64,000 nt of DNA from Flavobacterium gelatinilyticum (GTDB lineage: Bacteria; Bacteroidota; Bacteroidia; Flavobacteriales; Flavobacteriaceae): contig NZ_CP114287.1 in assembly GCF_027111295.1 (NCBI RefSeq), forward strand, positions 3,038,001-3,102,000. Direction: 5' to 3'. The notes beneath the pieces were generated by a model, which was given only the letters and a program-made list of their open reading frames with translations, was not told where the DNA came from and did not search any database. The position numbers and the translations under genes were made by a program. Positions within the stretch are counted from its first letter, which is position 1. Every line of letters begins with the position of its first letter. Of the stretch, positions 61,051-64,000 are shown in pieces.

Positions 61051-61365
61051 ATGAAAATTCAAATCAACACCGACAAAAACATTGATGGACACGCAAGATT
61101 AGAAAGCTACTTTTCTGGAGAATTAGAAAAAGGTTTAGCACGTTTTGAAGATAAAATAACCCGTATCGAAGTGCATTTTGGAGATGAAAATGGCGAAAAA
61201 TTCAGTCTGCATGACAAAAAATGCGTAATCGAGGTACGTCCTGTAAAATTACAGCCAATCACTGTTACAGAACACGCCGAAACTCTCGAAAAAGCCTTTA
61301 GCGGTGCTTTAAGCAAAGTAAAAAAGTCCCTTACTACGACATTTGATAAAATAAAAGCCCATTAA
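61051..61365 (+). CDS. HPF/RaiA family ribosome-associated protein
   Basis: 104 residues, short HPF type. The S30AE-like fold reads MKIQINTDKNIDGHARLESYFSGELEK at the start (quoted in part: IQINTDKNIDGHARLESYF), then KITRIEVHFGDENG and a C-terminal helix AFSGALSKVKKSLTTTF. It would bind the 30S A/P sites and promote ribosome hibernation. It lacks the long C-terminal dimerisation domain, so it is a short HPF or YfiA form. A palindromic repeat follows its stop. Confidence 0.85.
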   Translation: MKIQINTDKNIDGHARLESYFSGELEKGLARFEDKITRIEVHFGDENGEKFSLHDKKCVIEVRPVKLQPITVTEHAETLEKAFSGALSKVKKSLTTTFDKIKAH

Positions 61366-61453
61366 AATATATTTGGTTACGTTTTGTAACTATAAGTTAT
61401 ATAAGTTTATAATAAGCAGAACGCTTTACTATTGAACTTGATATAAAGTTAAA

Positions 61454-61527
61454 AAACCATATACGTTATAAGATCTATTAAGCTGCTCAAAAAGCAAATC
61501 TTAAATCTCTTATAACGTATATGGTTT
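61454..61527. repeat. Perfect 20-bp inverted repeat between convergent genes
   Basis: AAACCATATACGTTATAAGA at 61454-61473 is exactly complemented at 61508-61527. It lies between the stops of the HPF gene and the minus-strand lipoprotein gene, and shares its AACCATATA tip with the repeats at 8853-9190. It could serve as a bidirectional terminator. Confidence 0.75.
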
Positions 61528-61558
61528 ATTTTTTATAGTTGTTTTTAAACCGTATTTT

Positions 61559-62221
61559 TTATGATTTAGGCAGAGGCGCTCCAACAGCAACGTCGCATCT
61601 GTGACCCGGTTGTCCATGCGGCGGGTTCATTCCTTCTGCTGTTTTTTGCTCTGGTTCTGTACTCAGCAATGCCGGAACCGGATTAGATGCCGGCGGAGGC
61701 GTTACTGTAAAACTTTGCGATGCTGTACCTCCCTGCGACGTCGATGTCGCAGCAGCAGCTTTTGCAGCTGGAGAATTTAAAGGTGCTCCTACAGCAATAT
61801 CGCATCTGTGGCCCGGCTGACCGTGAGGCGGATTCATGCCTTTTGCCGTTTTAACCGGAGTTGTTGTAGTCGTAACTACCTGTGGCTGATTCTGGTTTAC
61901 CTGAACTGTTTGTCCCGACTGAACTGCAGCCTGCCCTTGTTGAGGCGGTGCCGAATTTAAAGGTGCTCCTACAGCAATATCGCAACGATGTCCGGGTTGT
62001 CCGTGCGCCGGATTCAGTCCTTTATTATCTCCTAAAACCGTGTTTGGATTTGCAGTTTGTGTCTGAACAACGGGAGCAGCCGTTTTAGTAGTATCTTTTG
62101 CAAGCCCAAGTCGTATTAATTCAGATGTTGCTGTGCTTTCCTGAGGCTCTAATTCTTTTTTGCACGAAACAAAAAGTAAAGAAGTTATAGCGATTGAACT
62201 TATAAAGATTTTCGGATTCAT
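61559..62221 (-). CDS. Lipoprotein with three Cys/His PGHRCD repeats
   Basis: 220 residues with a lipoprotein signal (SLLFVSCKKE, lipobox Cys20) and three copies of a roughly 20-residue unit reading NPPHGQPGHRCDIAVGAPL with small changes, joined by Ala/Gln/Thr/Pro-rich linkers; the last copy ends the protein. Each unit has one Cys and two His. The unit is frequent in Bacteroidota lipoproteins but its ligand is unknown; metal or heme binding is only a guess. The ATG at 62221 is chosen because one nine codons upstream overlaps the promoter. Confidence 0.82.
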   Translation of the reverse strand: MNPKIFISSIAITSLLFVSCKKELEPQESTATSELIRLGLAKDTTKTAAPVVQTQTANPNTVLGDNKGLNPAHGQPGHRCDIAVGAPLNSAPPQQGQAAVQSGQTVQVNQNQPQVVTTTTTPVKTAKGMNPPHGQPGHRCDIAVGAPLNSPAAKAAAATSTSQGGTASQSFTVTPPPASNPVPALLSTEPEQKTAEGMNPPHGQPGHRCDVAVGAPLPKS

Positions 62222-62245
62222 AATTTGTGGTATTTTTAAAGCTCT

Positions 62246-62253
62246 CAAATATA
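62246..62253 (-). promoter_or_regulatory. Flavobacterial -7 element for the repeat lipoprotein
   Basis: TATATTTG on the minus strand, 24 bp before the ATG at 62221. Confidence 0.65.
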
Positions 62254-62582
62254 CTCGTTTTTTCGGGATAAATTCACATAAGTAATGCTAAGATAATTTT
62301 AGCTTTAAGTTGCTTCTAATATAAGATAATTTAAGCTTGAGGCTTCTGGATAGTTTAATTTTTGTTTCACGCAGATTTATTAGATCCTGGCTGATTTTGC
62401 AGATTTTATTTATTGAATTCCTTAATTTAATCTCGATAAGCCCCTAAGTTTATCATTTTCACAAAAACTTATATGCCCTAAAAGCATTACCCGCCAAGCT
62501 TACATTTACTTGTATAACTTATAGGGTTCAAAAAACAGCCTTCGAAAAAAATTAATACCTTTAAACTCAAATAAATTTACTC
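62254..62582. other. Gene-free divergent gap
   Basis: Holds a half copy of the CACGCAGATTT repeat (about 62362-62405), a degenerate palindrome with ACTTATATGCCCTA and ACTTATAGGGTT (about 62467-62528) related to the 8853-9190 family, and a TACCTTTA element about 25 bp upstream of the next ATG, one base off the -7 consensus. Confidence 0.5.
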
Positions 62583-63071
62583 ATGAAAAAAACAATCCTA
62601 CTTTTTTTATTAGCTGTTTCGTTTGCAAACGCTCAAACCGACAAAGATCAAATCAATAAAACTTTAGATGCCTGGCACAAAGCGGCGGGCGATGTAAATT
62701 TTGATTCTTATTTTAATGTTTTGGCAGATGATGCGATTTATATAGGGACAGATGCTACTGAAAACTGGAACAAAAAAGATTTCCAGGCTTGGGCAAAACC
62801 TTATTTTGACCAAAAAACAACTTGGAATTTTAAAGCACTTGAACGCAACATCTTTTTTGACAAATCAGGAAAACTGGCTTGGTTTGACGAATTACTGGAC
62901 ACACAAATGAAAATCTGCCGCGGTTCAGGCGTTTTGGTAAAAGTGGGGAAAGAATGGAAAATCAAACATTACGTTCTTTCAATGACAGTTCCGAATGATG
63001 AGGTTGATGCTGTAACCAAAATTAAAACCCCAATTGAAGATGCTTTGATTGCGAAGCTTCAAAAAAAATAA
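62583..63071 (+). CDS. Secreted NTF2-like (SnoaL-type) protein
   Basis: 162 residues with a signal peptide (FLLAVSFANAQ, cleavage after residue about 18). The mature part has the NTF2-like cone fold pattern: INKTLDAWHKAAGDVNFDSYFNVLADDAIYIG (quoted in part: LDAWHKAAGDVNFDSYF), KKDFQAWAKPYF and a strand with GSGVLVKVGKEWKIKHY. Function not defined; members are enzymes or binding proteins. Stands alone with its own promoter. Confidence 0.8.
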   Translation: MKKTILLFLLAVSFANAQTDKDQINKTLDAWHKAAGDVNFDSYFNVLADDAIYIGTDATENWNKKDFQAWAKPYFDQKTTWNFKALERNIFFDKSGKLAWFDELLDTQMKICRGSGVLVKVGKEWKIKHYVLSMTVPNDEVDAVTKIKTPIEDALIAKLQKK

Positions 63072-63287
63072 ACAATTTCAGGTTTTATTCTTATAATCCT
63101 AACTTTTAGAGCGGTTTAGGTTTTTGAATAAGAAAAAAATTATAACATATTTAGCAAAAAGTGCCTCTTTTGGAAAGTCAAAACTAAAATAGTCTCAAAA
63201 AAACAGATTAAATTTTAAAATATTAGCCAAAATAAAACAACAACCTCTAATTTAACAGCCTTCAAAACAAGAATATTTATTTTTTTT

Positions 63288-63295
63288 TAACTTTG
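63288..63295 (+). promoter_or_regulatory. Flavobacterial -7 element for amt
   Basis: TAACTTTG (TAnnTTTG) lies 39 bp before the ATG; no clear TTG box. Nitrogen control cannot be read here. Confidence 0.5.
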
Positions 63296-63334
63296 ACCCC
63301 AAAAAAAATAGGGTTAAACAAAGTATTTTAAAAA

Positions 63335-64000
63335 ATGAAAATAGAAAAACGCTGGATCATTTCTTTTATCATGATAAGTGTCGTATGTACGATAGGTGCA
63401 TTTTGGCCAACGGTAACAGAAAATAATTATGTTTTATCAGAATTTGGAACTTTAGATCATATTGTTCCTGCCGATGTTGCCTGGATGCTTACTTCGAGCT
63501 GTCTGGTATTAATCATGACGCCTGGATTATCTTTTTTTTACGGCGGAATGGTAGGTAAAAAAAATGTAATATCAACCATGCTTCAAAGTTTTATCTGCCT
63601 TGGTGTGGTTACGCTTTTATGGGTTGTTGTGGCATTTAGTCTGGCTTTTGGAGATCCGGTAGGTTTTGGTTCCGGAGATCATTTCTACAGCTTTTTCGGA
63701 AACCCAACAACCTTTGCTTTTATGGATTATGTAGGTCTTCTGCCTCATAAACAACTGGCTTCTACGATTCCGTTTATGCTTTTTGCATTGTTCCAAATGA
63801 AATTTGCCATTATCTGTCCGGCTATTATCACGGGTTCGTTTGCAGAACGTGTTCGTTTTATCTCGTATTTAGTATTTATCAGTTTATTTACCATCTTTAT
63901 ATATGCTCCTTTGTGCCACGCTGTATGGTATCCTACAGGTGTTTTAGGAAGCTATTTTGGAGTAAAGGATTTTGCAGGAGGAACTGTCGTGCACATGAGT
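63335..64000 (+). CDS. amt: Ammonium transporter, cut by the right edge
   Basis: The frame is open from the ATG at 63335 to the last base (222 codons seen of about 400-450 expected). The N-terminus has a membrane helix or signal (FIMISVVCTIGAFW), followed by the Amt/Rh helices: ADVAWMLTSSCLVLIMTPGLSFFYGGMV, quoted here as TPGLSFFYGGMV, then ALFQMKFAIICPAIITGSFAERV and the LCHAVWYPTG and DFAGGTVVHMS segments. The conserved His of DFAGGTVVH lies near the edge. It conducts ammonium across the inner membrane; a PII gene may follow beyond the window. Confidence 0.92.
   Translation, partial: MKIEKRWIISFIMISVVCTIGAFWPTVTENNYVLSEFGTLDHIVPADVAWMLTSSCLVLIMTPGLSFFYGGMVGKKNVISTMLQSFICLGVVTLLWVVVAFSLAFGDPVGFGSGDHFYSFFGNPTTFAFMDYVGLLPHKQLASTIPFMLFALFQMKFAIICPAIITGSFAERVRFISYLVFISLFTIFIYAPLCHAVWYPTGVLGSYFGVKDFAGGTVVHMS

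Overview
The window looks like chromosomal DNA from a Flavobacterium-type member of the Bacteroidota. It is AT-rich, many genes sit behind the TAnnTTTG -7 element of that phylum, Shine-Dalgarno sequences are largely absent, and the gene content fits: mevalonate-route isoprenoid genes, TonB-dependent receptors with carboxypeptidase-like N-termini, many DUF-family lipoproteins, GH13 amylases and AztD-like and DUF4625 proteins. I see no rRNA, prophage, transposase or CRISPR array. Both ends cut genes: an unknown gene runs in from the left and an ammonium transporter runs out to the right. Layout: 0-4.3 kb holds two secreted GH13 amylases. 4.4-8.8 kb is a housekeeping run (GDPD, flavoprotein, HAD phosphatase, Crp-like regulator, metallo-hydrolase, TspO). 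9.2-13.3 kb is an isoprenoid and ether-lipid block (mvaD, mevalonate kinase, DUF502, UbiA-type prenyltransferase) with a small four-helix-bundle ORF wedged into it. 13.6-27.3 kb holds rluB, small membrane and lipoproteins, a glycosyltransferase/flippase pair, a WG-repeat lipoprotein, ruvC, hemW, a GxxExxY ORF and several small enzymes. 27.5-31.5 kb is a TonB receptor plus beta-propeller phytase, read as a phytate-phosphate scavenging pair. 31.6-40 kb contains pckA, a saccharopine-dehydrogenase-type enzyme, an M20 peptidase, tRNA-Leu and a HAD phosphatase. 40.2-45.6 kb is an AraC regulator with a TolC/HlyD/MFS tripartite efflux set. 45.9-47.0 kb is a tRNA-Asp cluster with two intact genes, one degraded copy, one possible collapsed copy and a GIY-YIG ORF. 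47.1-50.6 kb has DUF58 and an M1 aminopeptidase. 50.7-56.4 kb is a five-gene transition-metal (probably zinc) acquisition locus. 56.6-64 kb has trxA, an AsmA-like protein, an HNH nuclease, a tandem structured element, a ribosome hibernation factor, a Cys/His-repeat lipoprotein, an NTF2-like protein and amt. Three things deserve most attention. First, the metal locus combines a small HxCxxC protein, two DUF4625 lipoproteins, a TonB receptor and a His-rich AztD-like propeller, and has a TGCA-rich dyad at its promoter. Second, three unrelated small ORFs (S23-type four-helix bundle, GxxExxY, GIY-YIG) each sit inside repeats: two lie between matching inverted repeats that nearly fill the intergenic space, and the third between duplicated tRNA-Asp/terminator cassettes. 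Related palindromes without an ORF occur elsewhere in the window. Third, two 76-78 nt elements near 60.6-60.8 kb share a three-way-junction fold supported by compensatory base changes between the copies. Assignments come from reading motifs and architecture; no database search was run.
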